A stretch of DNA of 7,128 nt from Bacteroidota bacterium (GTDB lineage: Bacteria > Bacteroidota > Bacteroidia > Chitinophagales > Chitinophagaceae). The position numbers and the translations under genes were made by a program. The DNA is taken from assembly GCA_028875955.1 (NCBI GenBank), contig JAGWTX010000124.1, positions 1 through 7,128 on the forward strand, read 5' to 3'. This document shows, piece by piece, positions 7,033 to 7,128 of the stretch (position 1 is its first letter; the number at the start of each line of letters is the position of its first letter). Under the pieces are notes generated by a model. That model had not been told where the DNA came from, searched no databases, and saw nothing but the letters and a program-made list of their open reading frames with translations.

Positions 7033-7128
7033 TCAACCTACCAGTGATTCCACAAACTGTACCACTTCTGCCAGCCGGGTATAATTTACAGAATAGTAAA
7101 TAAATTTCCCATCACGCGACGTACTCAC
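7033..7128 (-). CDS. ArsR/SmtB-family transcriptional regulator, C-terminal end only
   Basis: The frame is open from the right edge and encodes 31 residues before TGA (7033-7035). The peptide contains STSRDGKFIYYSVNYTRL followed by an amphipathic helix AEVVQFVESLVG. The R-D-G-K-x-I-Y-Y-S pattern is the beta-wing of ArsR-type winged-helix regulators, followed by their usual C-terminal dimerisation helix. The DNA-recognition helix and start are outside the window. It is co-oriented with the CstB-like gene and 84 bases upstream, so it probably controls it. There is no cysteine in the visible part, whereas persulfide sensors such as SqrR and BigR use a cysteine in the C-terminal part, so the inducer (persulfide, metal or other) cannot be assigned from this fragment. 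Confidence 0.72.
   Translation of the reverse strand: MSTSRDGKFIYYSVNYTRLAEVVQFVESLVG

Noticed and set aside
1..7128. CRISPR array, tRNA/rRNA, insertion sequence, riboswitch or phage genes
   Set aside because: Gaps between genes are all under 90 bases, and no repeat array, transposase, tRNA-like fold or terminal repeats were seen.

Overview
The window is ordinary chromosomal DNA that most likely comes from a member of the Bacteroidota, perhaps near the Chitinophagaceae; the family-level guess is inference. The grounds are a long-form IspG with a large central insertion, weak or absent Shine-Dalgarno sequences with A-rich leaders, a TAnnTTTG-type promoter box, and the protein sequence styles. 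Nearly all of it is coding. There is no mobile element, CRISPR array, tRNA or rRNA.

Layout. Four genes run rightward in close succession: ispG (cut by the left edge; MEP isoprenoid pathway), nadB (L-aspartate oxidase; NAD synthesis), and two tandem LpxL/HtrB-type acyltransferase paralogues. The gaps are 35, 42 and 53 bases, so an operon is plausible, with a candidate internal promoter before the second acyltransferase. A perfect 12-bp hairpin with A/T flanks lies between the second acyltransferase and the convergent gene and probably terminates transcription from both sides.

On the minus strand are a 471-residue MBL-rhodanese-rhodanese protein resembling the persulfide dioxygenase/sulfurtransferase CstB and, just upstream of it, the last 31 codons of a small regulator that looks like the ArsR family (cut by the right edge). 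This pair reads as a regulator-plus-enzyme unit for reactive sulfur (sulfide/persulfide) detoxification. The 84-base gap between them holds a short inverted repeat that is a candidate operator.

The rightward genes share no single pathway; they are core metabolism (isoprenoid precursors, NAD) plus envelope lipid acylation. I see no clearly new system. The points most worth a second look are the gap-free tandem acyltransferase duplication, the catalytically dead middle rhodanese domain, and the regulator whose visible tail has no cysteine.
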